The notes beneath the pieces were generated by a model, which had not been told where the DNA came from, did not search any database, and saw only the letters and a list, made by a program, of their open reading frames with translations. From assembly GCA_032718865.1 (NCBI GenBank), contig JALUTQ010000007.1:2294001-2358000 (forward strand): a stretch of 64,000 nucleotides of DNA, in the 5' to 3' direction. A program made the translations under genes and the position numbers. Positions 19,821 to 31,063 of this stretch are shown one piece after another. Positions within the stretch are counted from its first letter, which is position 1; each line of letters starts with the position of its first letter. The stretch is from Tilletia caries (Eukaryota; Basidiomycota; Exobasidiomycetes; Tilletiales; Tilletiaceae).

Positions 19821-21647
19821 TTCGAGAATGCAACGTAGCATTGAAAAGGCTGGTAGATCAGTACATCAGTGTTCATTGATGCAAAATGCAGGGGGCCACC
19901 TAACTGATGATTGATCATTGATGCAAAATACGGGGAGATACGTGTATCATGTATACATGGATTGAAAAATTGAAACGTCAGCAAGTGAAGCAACGAACAC
20001 AAAACGTTACAGCACAACACGGTGGCAGATGAGATATGAGAATCGAGGAGGGATACATTGTTATCGTACTTGGATTTTGGCGCGGGTTGCTTTACACAAA
20101 AGAGTCGAGGAGGCAACAACGGAGGACATCGCCGTTCTCATGGCAATGGCGACGCTTGAAGCAGATACAGTCTGGAAGGTCGGGCGACGCGCTCTAGCCA
20201 GACTTGAAGGAAGCGGTTCAGGCAACTGAGGAGGAAGAAGAGCAAAGGCGCGGGGAGGGCGAGCGGGGTCATTCACTCATTGATCGATGTTCTTGAGGCC
20301 AGGAAACCCTGCAGGAGGAGGAAGCGTAAACTATCAGAAGGAGGCAGGCCGCAGGGTACTGGTGGAGTTGCGATGAGTTTTGATCATCTCCAGTCTCCAC
20401 CCACTCTGTCTCACTTATTCCCTTCACCGCCGTCGCCTACCCGACGGGTCCAGCCGTCACACACATAGTGGAAGCAACAATCCTCGATCCCCGCCACTCT
20501 ATCGTGAATCGTCTTGGTTGAAGCTGTGGCAGCGTGACTCTCATAGTCCCATCTCCGGTCCGCTTCGCTACGTTCATGAAGGCAGGCACTGAGACGGATG
20601 TGGCCAGTGGCGGACGGGTCGGAGAGCAGCCGAGCGGGTCGGACAACGGGTTTGCGGTCTGCCTCTTGCGAATAGGTCGTTCCTCCTACCGTGAATGCGC
20701 ATGGCTTCAGTGACACTACACTGCGGCGGCCGGCGTCGTCGCAGTCGTTGTCGGTATCAGGCGTTGATTCGTTGTTGAAGTTGGAGTAGCTAACAGCTTC
20801 GGGTCGACGGCCTTGCCCTTGCAATTTGGAGCGATCCAATCAGCGTGCCTGTGAGTTGTGACAACTGCACATGGTGTAACAGATGCTCACTGAGGAGTGA
20901 GGGGCGAGGCGGATTGAAGGAGAGTTAACATTGGCTGGAAGCAGAGAAGGAGAAGGGGAAGGGCATCAGATAGAAGAGAAGCGTCAGCTAATGGAGAGGG
21001 GAGGGAGCTGATGATGCATAGACTCCGACCGTTCTTCACCGCTGCCGTCGTCGTTGCTGATGAATTCAGAATGTGATGTGTGAATGTGATGTAGTTGTGA
21101 GTTCGATGAGGGAGGGAAAGTGGGTTGAAGGATTCGAACTGGAGGGAGGAAGCAACATAGTCAGCTACCAACTTCGGGCTGGGACTGTTGAGTGCCGGCT
21201 GATTAGGGGATGGCCGTCTCCTTTGACCTTTGTTATGCAAAACGATTCAGATGGCGCGCCTGGGACGCATGATCGGACAGGTGCTCAGTGCTCACCGAGC
21301 AACATCGGCTACCTGTTTGAGGCGGACGAAGAAGGAGGGATTACACTCAACCAAAGAAGAAATGGGCGTCAGCTTATGGAGAGGGGCAGAGGATTGATGA
21401 CTTCAAGGTATGAGCGCTGGGAAAGGGCTGATGCCTGGGTGAAGGAGGCAGCGGAAATGATGAGGGCAACGCAGCGTGGTTTCCAGCGGGGGAGCGATGT
21501 GTGTTGCTTACTTCATTTCGTGGCCGTGGGTTTCGATGATGGTGGTAACGTGGAAGTAGTGACATCGCTGTGGGTGTACAGGATCGATGTTCTTCCCACT
21601 CCGTCTATCCCACGGCCCGAATCGGAAGCAATGCATTTCTATCAGCT

Positions 21648-21832
21648 GGGCGGGAGGGCTCTGCCCCCCCGGACCCCCCCAAAGTCCAAAGGTACGAAGT
21701 TGCATCAGTCGTCTGGGTTGAAGAAATGTGTTGCTTCCAAGACAGGCAGGTGCAAAGGTTGGTTACATAAAGGTCACGACTATGTATGGCATTGGGGGGG
21801 TCCGGGGGGGCGAAGTCCTCCCGCCCAGGTGA
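21648..21832. repeat. Inverted pair of G/C-run blocks
   Basis: The block CTGGGCGGGAGGGCT followed by long C runs around CGGA (21648-21687) recurs inverted at 21790-21832, about 100 bp away. Each can form hairpins or G-quadruplex. A similar block is at 22073-22112 and another at 31418-31445. Confidence 0.6.
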
Positions 21833-23128
21833 CCGTGCCGGCCCGGCGACGGTGTGTGCGTAGGACGAAGCTGCCTCCCATAGCGTGGTTTGTAAGGTTT
21901 CTAACGCGCCGCGTGGGAAAAGCAACAAATCAGTTGTAACTGTCTGAGCTCAGGTTTGTAGTTCTGATTACAATGTGGTGTAAGCTTCCTGAAATGAGGA
22001 GATTGCCTTTTAGTGGGAAGATATGGTGGAGATTACAAAATAGATTACAAACACGGTTAGAGTCGAGGTTAGAGGGGGGGGGGGGGTCGAGGGGGGGCAC
22101 AGCTCCCCCCCGCTCTGGCTTGATTGTCACCACGTGTTGTGAGCAGATCGGGCTTGCGCCAATTGTCTTGGCCAACCATTCCAGCCAGGCTGCGCTCATA
22201 CTTGTGTGGTTGCGCTTCCAGAAGATTTCATACGCCGCCAGCGTTGCTTGGCTCATCGCTCATCGCTCACCCACTCTTGCGCTTTTCCATCACAACGCTT
22301 CCCAGGATGCTCAGCTCTCAGCGAACACGATCAGGTATCGGCATCGAGCAGGGCCGAAGCGCCGACCTTTGGCATCGGATGTGCCGGGCGTGTCAGTTGT
22401 CGACGCCTCTCGCAGGACGATGGAGATGTTCAACGGTCGCTCGCGTATCCAACGGTCACAGTCGGCCAAGGTGGACAAGTCCCCAATCGAGCATTCGGCC
22501 ATTCTGCAGCACGAGGACTGCGGCACAGCCTCTGACGCGCGTTCTCACCAGCTGGCCTCGTCGTTGAGAGTAGTAGTAGTGTCCCAAAGCACCTGTCGGT
22601 CAGTTGTGCTTCCGCTGAGCCGGAAAACATGCACTGAGTGATTGCTGCCAGATGCCCCAAGGCTTACTGGTATCCCGTCACGGCCCACTGCTCACGACTC
22701 ACTTTGGTCTCTCCGCTTAGTGCTCCGCTAAACTCTTCCTGTTTGCTGGCTTCACCTTCTACTTGGCCCACAGACATTCGCCCTCGTCCGTTCCGTGCAT
22801 TTCCCAATCACAAGACCAGTCAGTCTTCTTCAACTGATCTTTTCTGACTTCTTTCCACCACCTCCCTCCTTCCTTCCGCCCTCATCCTCCTCACCAGACA
22901 TCGAGTGATCTGACTCGATCCCATCCTTCTTTCTCCTTCTCCCCTTCCTCGGCCTGGTGCCATCTCTCTACGCACGCACCCTCGACGGGTACTGCGAACT
23001 TTTTGTTTCCTTCAGCCTTTGACAGGTCCACGAATCTCGCGCGAACAGGAATCGCCCGGGTATTTCACTTTACAGCACAACTTCTCCCCCTTTTTCTCCA
23101 ACCTCCCACCCCCATTTCCAAGCCCAAC

Positions 23129-25459
23129 ATGCAGATCTTTCCCAGAAGTAGCGGTGACCTCATCAAGATTGCAAGCTCCCTCTCGCTTGCCGTCGCCAAC
23201 TACAAGCCCGTCCCGATGGTTCCCAATGGCAACGATCTCGTCGTGAACGCATCGCTTCCATCTGCGTCCAACTCGGGTGCGAACCGGTTCCAAACAGTAG
23301 CAGGCAGCAGCAATGTCACATCATCAAACTCGTCCTTGGCGGCCAGTGGCTTCAATGTCAGCGAATGGGGTGTGCCATCCACTCTGAATTTCGACACCTC
23401 CGCAGCGTCACCACTCAACATGGCCGTACAGAGCACCATTGGACCCGGCAACTGCCCCATCCAGACCACGTACACCCCCATCGGAGGCTGGGAAGCCCTT
23501 CCCCCGCCTTTGTTCGCCCCCTTCGACCCCGTTCGGGCTAACATTATGCGATACCGTCAACAGCAAGGTGTCAATCTCGGATCATGGTGAGTGTCCTGTC
23601 TCTGGTGAATTCATCCTCACCTCGTTCCTCCTGACTGATGAACCTCATCTGAAATCTACAGGTTTGCCCAGGAGAACTGGATGGAATGGTCACTCTTCAG
23701 CTGCTCAATCGACGGCAAAGCTGGCGAGCTGGATCTTTTGGGTGGCTGGGGAAAGACACCAAACGGAGTGGCCAACGCGACCGCCTTCCTCGAAAAGCAC
23801 TGGGACACCTGGATTCGCGAGGACGACTTTGCCAAGCTTGCCGCCATCGGCATCAACACGGTTCGGATTCCCGTCGGTCACTGGTCCATCGGACCCTTCT
23901 ATGCCCTGAACAGTCGCTTTGAGCCTTGGGCGGACGTGTATCAGTTCAGTTGGCGCTACGTTGCCCGAGCCATCAACTGGGCAGCCAAGTACGACATCGG
24001 TGTCATTTTGGACATGCACGGAGCTTACGGATCCCAGAACGGCCAGTCTCACTCTGGCATCTCCGACGGCTCTACCGACTTCTTCACCGAGGCCAACATG
24101 AAGAGGACCGCCGACGTCCTGATCTGGATCACCAATGAAATCGCCGATGTGACCAACGTCGTCGGTATCCAGCTGCTGAATGAGCCTCAGGACCGGGCCG
24201 AGCTCTGGCCTTGGTACAACCGTACCATGGACGCTATGCGTAACGCCACTTCGTACGCTGCCACGATCCCGCTCTACTTCCACGACGCCTTCAAGCTGGA
24301 GAAGGGCGCCAAGTTTGTTGCCAACCGTACCGACTTTGTCGTCCAGGACCACCACAGCTACTACGTCTACACGCCCTCGGACATCGCACTCAGCGCCAAG
24401 GCTCACATCCGCACGATCAGCGGTCGGATCTCGGACTGGATGTCCGGCCAGTCCGACGTGGCCCGACGCAACCTGATCGTAGGCGAGTGGTCTTGTGCCC
24501 TGGCCGAGAACTCCAAGGACCAGTCTACCGACCCTGAGGGTGACCAGCGCAAGTTCTGCGAGGCTCAACGGGATGTGTACGCCACGACCTCGGCAGGGTG
24601 GACCTTCTGGAGTTACAAGATGGAGAACTGCGACAAGAATGCTGGCTGGTGCTTCCAGAGTGCTGTGAACAAGTATCTCCCCCGCACCTTTGACTCCTGG
24701 GGTCTCGGCACCGTGGCTCCTCTGCTGTACAATGCCAGTTCGGTGGAGGCCAAGCTGGCGAGCACCAACATGCTTGCGGCCCTTCGTGACATTCAGTTGC
24801 CCGCCAGTGCCCTTCAGCTCTTCCGAACGGACAACGCAACGACGGACCAGGACATTGCCAACGGCATCGCTACGACTTTCGAGAGCGACGACCAGAGTGG
24901 CCCTCGACTGCCCACCTCGAGCACGATCACCACGTCCACCTCCACTGCCAAGCCCATAGTGACTCCCAAGGCGCTCGTCGCTCGCCCGTTCATCGGCAAG
25001 GTCATGACTCCCGACACGGACAGCAAAGATGCCTCCTCGTCCTCGTCCCCGTCCTCCAACAACTTTGATGCCGTGCCAAACCACGCTCTCCAGATGCGCG
25101 GTTCCGGATCCCTCGGCGCACGCGCAGCAGCCCTCGTCGCCCGCGACCGCGCCCAATCCCGCAAGCGCGCCGCCGTCCAAACCTCCCTCGTCAACAAGTC
25201 CGGCTACTCCGACGGCTTCATGAGCGCCAAGATCTTCGCCGCCTCGATCGGACTCAGCCGAATCGGCTTCACGGAGCAGTACATCGCAGATTCGTGGGCG
25301 GCCCGGGTGGCGAGCGGGAAGATCGATGACGGCTTCAGCAAGGCGGACGTGAATGCTTACAAGAGGCAGTTCCGTGCCGGACTGAAGGATGCGGAGGGGG
25401 CTATTATGCAGGCTGTGCAGACGACGCTGGCCACTACCACGGCGCCCTCTGGCCGCTGA
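23129..25459 (+). CDS. GH5 family exo-beta-1,3-glucanase
   Basis: This enzyme hydrolyses beta-1,3-glucan of the fungal wall from chain ends. Exon 1 is 23129-23586 and exon 2 is 23662-25459, split by a 75-nt GTGAGT...CTACAG intron inside the Trp of the family signature QGVNLGSWF. The protein is 751 aa. Family landmarks are GINTVRIPVGHW, the acid/base Glu in LLNEPQ (about residue 327), HHSYYVY, and the nucleophile Glu in VGEWS (about 428). A serine/threonine-rich linker follows at about 560-610, and an unusual C-terminal module of about 110 residues. No clear signal peptide starts at this ATG; an in-frame ATG at 23003 adds 42 residues with a hydrophobic stretch and may be the true start. Confidence 0.93.
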
Positions 25460-25924
25460 ATCGCCCCCGTGAGCGTTCGGTAGCGACATGCGCAGCTCCA
25501 GGGACGATCTGTTTGGCCATACAACCCCACCTCCCGTGCACAGAGCGACGAGGCGATGAGGGCACAAAAACTCGAGCCGGCCCTGGCTGGCTTCCTATCT
25601 CCGGTTTCTGTCTCCTTCTTTCTTGGAATAACCTTGTCACCATAGAGGAATTGATCGCGGCATCTTGGAAATGCAATAACATACACCTTGCCGCTGGGCG
25701 GATACATCTTCTGGTTTCGAGGGCATGCACAGAAAAAGCCGACGACGATGAGAGAATAGTGAGCGAAGATTGAGCCGATGAATGCAGATCCAAGGTTTAG
25801 ATCCTGTGCATTTTGAGCGATCCCGAGTGACATCGTAAGGTACAGATTTGTGATTGCCGTCAAGGTCGTCGAGTGAGGAATGGGTATATCGTACATTGCT
25901 GGGAAGCGAATCTAGCTTCCCGCT
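25460..25924. other. Convergent intergenic region, GH5 and BOS1 3' ends
   Basis: Both neighbouring genes end here. Open frames on both strands are short and continue as shadows of the GH5 gene. No repeat or RNA gene was seen. Confidence 0.5.
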
Positions 25925-27081
25925 TCACCCGAACCACTTGTAGATGTAGTCTGTAGAGGCGTGGAAGAGGAGTCAGAACGATGCAAGCCTAAGAGATTTT
26001 CAGAGAAAAAGGGATACCCACAGAAGCACACAAGGGTGAAAATGGCGCCGACTGCGAAGATGATGTTGTCCTGGGTGCTGCGTCTCTCAATGTAGCCCTA
26101 AAGTGTCGCAGGGCAAGCACAAGGTGGGCATGAGCACTTAAGCAACCATCTCACATGCTCGTATCAGCAAAGACAAACAAACTCACAATGACATCCCGGC
26201 TCAACCCAAGCGTATTAGCCGCACTGAGCAACTTCCGCTGCGTCTCCTTCAAGATCCCCCTCTGCTCAACAAGGTTTCCCCACACCTCTCTCCCCTGCGC
26301 AATAAAGTTATCGAGCTGCAGCTCCGTCTGCTGAATGAAGCCGTGTTCCCGTAGTGCGTGTCCCTCCCGCGCGCTCATCCCTGTCCCGCTCATGTTGGCC
26401 CCACCGAACATGGCAGCGGCGGAAGCGTTCATCTGGTAGGCGCCCAGGTCGGGTGACCGGGGTGGGTAGCCGCCGCCCCCGCCGCCGTCGTCAGGGTATG
26501 GACGGTTTCCTGGCGCGCGCATGGTAGGTGCGTTCCCGTACTGTGTTGTGCTGTTCCGGGCGTGGAGACTGTATGGTGATTCGGCGGTCGCTGCGCTTGA
26601 GCTTCGGATGGCATAGGCAGATGAGGACGAGCCGCCGCCGTTGGGTGCTTGATTTGAATATGGTGATGCGCCGTTTGTCGAAGGATGCCCAGATGCGCCG
26701 CCCTGAGGGATTGGAGACGAGTCGCGCTTCAGCTCTCACACGTGAAGAAAGGAATGCTGCCTTTTTCGAAATGCGCATGCTCACCTTATTCGCTGCTCCA
26801 CCACTTCCACCTCCCGCTTTGATCTTGGCAAACTGCCCTTCGAACTCGCGCGCATCGTCCCTGAACTTCTTCGTGCGCGCAAACGACTTCTCCTGCTTAG
26901 CAGGCACGAGCTCCCGTCTTGCCAGCCCTTCAAATTCGTCCACTGTGCGAGTAAAGGCTGCGAGCGTGGCTGTGATCTGTCCGATCAGCGACGCATCGTC
27001 CGGGCTGACCTCGATCCGGGCGAGATCTGCGCGGAGGGAGGAGGACTGTCTGAGGCCGAGGTTGTAGAGCGAGGAGGCCAT
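25925..27081 (-). CDS. BOS1: Bos1/membrin-type Qb-SNARE of ER-Golgi transport
   Basis: A tail-anchored SNARE acting in vesicle fusion between ER and Golgi. There are four exons: 27081 to about 26785, 26702-26187, 26097-26022 and 25950-25925, giving 304 aa. The N terminus (SLYNLGLRQSSSLRADL, then KKFRDDAREF) matches the Bos1/membrin helical domain. A Gly/Ser/Asn-rich linker follows. The SNARE helix contains LDNFIAQGREVWGNLVEQR and LKETQRKLLSAANTLGLS. The last exons encode YIERRSTQDNIIFAVGAIF and a C-terminal membrane anchor ending in YIYKWFG. The tiny last exon is supported by ACAG acceptor and frame. GOSR1/Gos1 was considered, but the N-terminal pattern and the linker fit Bos1 better. Confidence 0.9.
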
Positions 27082-27600
27082 GCTGATTCCCTTTGCGTTG
27101 CTTCGGCTTCGGCCTGTGCGTGGTGGACGTCCGCATGGTGGCCTTCGACGTGGACATGGCCAATGCATGAATCGGACCATTCTGCGCCCGTTCCGCTGAA
27201 CGGAGACAGAACGGCACGCTTACAGAAGTCCAACACCACCTCGTCCCTCGAGGTCGTGTCTATTGGCCGACCCCGGTCGGCACCCGACCCCTCTGAGTTA
27301 CCCACTTTGACCGTTCCAGCAACGTACTTAATAAAGCGGGCTCAAATTTTGCATGGATGTCAAGGACGCCTGTACGCGTACTCATGCGAAATTTGAGGTC
27401 AATCGATGCAGAATTGATGTTGAAAGTAAGGGAGGAGCCGTTTTCTTTGGCTTAAAGAGGCGAAAAGTGGAAGTCTTTGTGGTTTTAGAGCTCTGACTGC
27501 TCTAGTGCCGGGGTCGGCCCGTCGACCTAAACCGACCGGGGTTCGGCGCTCAAACGATACCCGCGCCACAAGAGTGGAGGCGAGGATGGCGATCACGCAG
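27082..27600. other. BOS1 upstream region and left flank of the LINE
   Basis: No gene is supported. A GGCCGACCCCGGTCGGCACC block near 27260-27283 and a GTGCCGGGGTCGGCCC block near 27507-27522 are roughly inverted relative to each other. The LINE 5' end lies somewhere in the right part. Confidence 0.4.
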
Positions 27601-27602
27601 CC

Positions 27603-29620
27603 ATGTTTCACGCACTCGCCTCGGACTGCGTGGAGGCACGCCCTCCCGCACCCGCTACCACGCCTTCGCCTACGCTGCCGTCTTCCTCTGCCCCCGCGCA
27701 AGGTCCTTCGCCCCGCCTGCCGCGCAAAGCCCAGTCCCAGCCACTCAATGCCCGGGCCGCCCCCTTTGTTCCTCTGTCAGTTCGCACTGATCAAGGGACG
27801 GAGGAAGTTGCCCCGTTTGTCCGTCACCTCTCCCGTCTGCTTCGGTTGGTGGCTGCCTGTGCGGTTACCCCTGCCCGATGGGGTCGTGCACTCGTGCACC
27901 TTATCCCCAAGCGGGCGGATGGCGACCCTACGGCGGCAACCAGTCGCCCCATTGGACTGCTCCCCATGTTCCGACGAATCTTCGAAGCGATCTTCGTCAA
28001 GCGGCTCAATCCGGAGCGCTCGTGGGCGCAGCTACACGCGGGGCAGGCCGGCTTCTGCCGTGGGTGGTCTTGCCTTTCGGCTCTGGTCACAAACCACGAA
28101 GCTGCTCACACCCGTCGGAACATTGCAATCTTCCTCGACCTTCTCTCCGCTTTTCCCTCTCTCGCAGCTCTACTCGTCGTACAAGTTCTCGCCGACCGAG
28201 GCGCGCCACTCTCAGAACAGCGTCTGGTTTGGGCGCTTCTGACGGTTGGAGCGTCCGCGGTATTGGTGGTGAACGGTCAGCGGTGCAAGCCGCTACAGTT
28301 CTTGCGAGGCCTTACTCAAGGCAGCATCATCTCCCCGGCTCTGTTCAATCTGGTCATCGACGGCTTGGTGCGCCTGCTCAACAAAAAGGCGCAGCTGGGC
28401 AGCCTTCGTGCTGTGTTCTTTGCAAATGACGGAGCTCTGACGGTGGAGACGGAAGCGGAGGGTCAGCGGCTGTTGGATGCGACGGTGGAATGGACAACAG
28501 CGCATGGGATGCGTCTCAACGTTGGGAAGTGCGGGGTGGTAGCCCGAAGACCGACCCACTTGCTGGTGTACGGCCGAGAGGTCCCTCAGGTTCAGAGCTA
28601 CAAGTACCTGGGCATTCCCCGGGATGCAGGCGGCCTGGACCTGACGGCGTACCTTGACCGGGTCAACGACAGCATGCGCCGAGCCTTCAAGCGGCTTTGC
28701 GCTCTCGGAGCGACGTGGTCGGGGCTGGTGCGACTGCGGATGTACAAGGCAGTGTGTCGCTCCATCGGTGAGTATGGTGGTCCCTTAGTGGCACTATTGA
28801 CTCAGGACTTTACTTCGCCTCTGCTCGCCATTGCTCTGCACACCACCCACAGCCTTCACGCTGACGTGGTGCGGTGGATTACGGCAACTGGCTCGCACAC
28901 TCGCGTGGGAGAGTCCATGAGTGGACTGCTTCCTCCCGCGCTTCGTTTTCGGCTTCTTGCAGCTGCCCTGGTCAATCACCTTCGCCAAAGCAACGTCCAA
29001 AACCCTGTGCGCCCGCTCATTACCCGCTCATCGCCCACCTCCTCATTGCTTCTCCTCGCCATTCAACAATGCCACGCGTACAACGAATATCTGGGAGCGT
29101 CAAGGGTACATGCGCGTGCCTCTAGGTCGCACAGTGGCGCCAGGGTAGCTCCTCTTTCTCTTCGGAGTTGGTTTGGAGCATGGATTCGGAACTGGGTTGC
29201 TGCGAATACGGGCATTATGGGTGCCCGCATCAGCCCCTCGCAGCGGACTACGGGGCGGATAGGGTTTTAGCGCTGGCGTCGGGTCCCATGCGGCGGGAGG
29301 CGGCCGCTTGGCGCTGTGAAGCTTGGCTGCTGGACCGCCTCTGCATCTGCGGGGAAAGGTTCAACCGGCACCACTACCCCTGCCTCAAGTCATCTCCTGC
29401 ATACTGCATCGCCGAACCGCCTACTCTCGCGACTCGTCGTCAGCAATGGCAAGGACGAGTGCGGGAGCACCATCTTACGGCCAACATCAACGTCATTGAC
29501 TTCGCTCTGGGTCAGGAAGAGGAAACCTGGAGCAGCATCGCCACGGACTTCTTGCACAAGTGGGCCTCGTCTCTCTCTCTCGCGCCTATCCCTGATGAAG
29601 CGGAACCCGAGTCGCGTTGA
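27603..29620 (+). pseudogene. Non-LTR retrotransposon (LINE-type) reverse transcriptase, degenerate
   Basis: The open frame 27603-29270 carries a LINE-like RT: SRPIGLLPMFRRIFEAIF, an AGFCRGWSC block, motif A with Asp in IFLDLLSAFPSLA, and GLTQGSIISPALFNLVIDGL. Motif C reads FFANDGALTV, that is F-A-N-D instead of the usual [YF]ADD, so one catalytic Asp is Asn (codon AAT). The frame breaks at a T run near 29266. The other frame (to 29620) then gives a C-terminal CICGERFNRHHYPC Cys/His knuckle typical of fungal LINE tails. No endonuclease domain is visible upstream, so the copy is 5'-truncated. It is very likely inactive. Confidence 0.85.
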
Positions 29621-29720
29621 ATGGCTGGTGATCAGCGCCCTTGATGCATTATTCGTCCCTTCTTATGGGCCAGCACAAGGCTAGTTTCATTGCGTAGCGA
29701 TTTTCTTCACATGTTTTTAA

Positions 29721-30987
29721 AGCGACCAGCCCCGTCAGTATAGCGCGCCGTTTTGATACACCTATTTTTGACAATTGCCTTTTGACAAATGACATTTGAC
29801 ATTTGACATTTGCTATGTGACCACCCTGGAACCCCCACCATCACTGGCCACCACCACCGTATCATACAACCATACACATATGGAACAACTGCAAGAAACA
29901 CTCCGCACATATTTGGTACCCCTTCCGCTCCTTCAGCGCCCCTGCGCTGCGCTTCTTGTCACTCGCTGATGGCTCACCAGGCGCCAGCGCCCGTCGCTGA
30001 CCTCTTCACCCTTGCATTCCCGTTTCCCCCTCTCATCTTCTCACAGCTTCTTCAGGTATCTCTGCCATCGTTGCAAAGCACATCCGATATCCAAGTGAGC
30101 ATCTCTCTGCCAAAAAATGTGATTGCATGAGTATACTGACGTAGAGTTCCGCCCATCGCATTCCTCTCTAGACTTCGCTCAGCCTCCCACCCGCAACCTG
30201 CCCCTCGCGGCCTTCTTCCTCCAGAGCGGACAAGAGCAGCGAACGGATGCAGACCTGCAACGGCGGATGAAGCGGAAGGCGCGATCCGCGGAGTAGAAGC
30301 GGGGGAGCAGGAGCGGCAGGAGGGTAGCAGCTGCAGCGGGCGGAGAGGGCACAAGTCCGAGAGCAGCTGAGGCAGCAGCGGCGAGAGGCGGACGGGAGGC
30401 GAGGATGAATGGAAGATAGCACCGCTGTAAGAGTGAGAGGAGAGAGAGGAGTAGGAGGAGGAGTGGGGGGAAAGAAGAAGGGTCAATTGCACGAAATGAG
30501 AAGAGGCGAACGTCAGTCAGAATCAATGTCAACGGAGGCACGTAATCCAGTCATAGGTGCGCGCGGTGCGCGGGCTGACAGCCTTACGTTATCCTCGTGA
30601 TGGGACCAAAGAAGAGAAGGATGTGAACAAGTGTATGGTATATGGTGGTGGTGGACAGTGGTGATGACTGATGAAATGGGAAAGCAAGGGGTCAGCGAGT
30701 GCTAGGGGTTAGTGAGCCATCAGCCAGCGAAACGGCACGGAGCGCAGGGAGTCTAGAGGAGCGGCAGGTGAGCCCATGTATGCGCGAGGTGTTTCTTGAA
30801 GCTTTTCTATATGCGGATGGGCGTGATGCAGTGGGCTGGTGGGCAGCGGGGCAGCGGGGCAGCGGTGGTGCGAGGAGAGGAGGTGGTCACATAGCAAATG
30901 TCAAATGTCAAATGTCATTTGTCAAAAGTCAATTGTCAAAAATAGGTGTATCAAAACGGCGCGTCATACGTCAGAGTGGTAGCAATC
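29721..30987. mobile_element. Foldback-like inverted-repeat element, about 1.27 kb
   Basis: Roughly 85 bp at 29740-29825 recur inverted at about 30885-30967 with almost no mismatch. They include CGCGCCGTTTTGATACACC and stacked TGACATTTGACATTTG units. Weaker inverted similarity extends inward to about 30,000 and 30,690 (for example AAGAAACAC and TGATGGCTCA). TTAA stands just outside both outer ends (29717-29720 and 30988-30991), compatible with piggyBac-type insertion. The outermost 20 bp of the two arms match poorly, so the ends are uncertain. The interior holds low-complexity frames and no recognisable transposase. Confidence 0.75.
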
Positions 30988-31063
30988 TTAAACCACCCCC
31001 CCCCGGCCAATAGACAAAACCGTCCCTCGACGCGACGCGACGCGAATCCAACACGAAGGATCC

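Larger units (their letters stand above)
19643..22900. other. Long interval with repeats but no recognisable gene
   Basis: Open frames up to 288 codons (21073-21939) lack conserved motifs and run through G/C-run palindromes, so they are not called. Seen instead are a two-copy 65-bp tandem repeat at 19691-19820, repeated CATTGATGCAAAAT at about 19875 and 19917, inverted G/C-rich blocks at 21648-21687 and 21790-21832, and another at 22073-22112. The last 250 bp are pyrimidine-rich promoter-like sequence for the gene at 23129. Confidence 0.45.

Noticed and set aside
21120..21190. tRNA gene on the minus strand from a B-box-like GTTCGAATC
   Set aside because: No matching A box at the proper distance and no cloverleaf.
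21073..21939. 288-codon plus-strand open frame
   Set aside because: Composition is erratic and it crosses G/C-run palindromes. It has no conserved motif and no splice or start support.
23705..25567. 620-codon open frame on the minus strand
   Set aside because: It is an exact antisense shadow of the GH5 gene, caused by its codon bias. It has no motifs of its own, and the GH5 catalytic motifs are on the plus strand.
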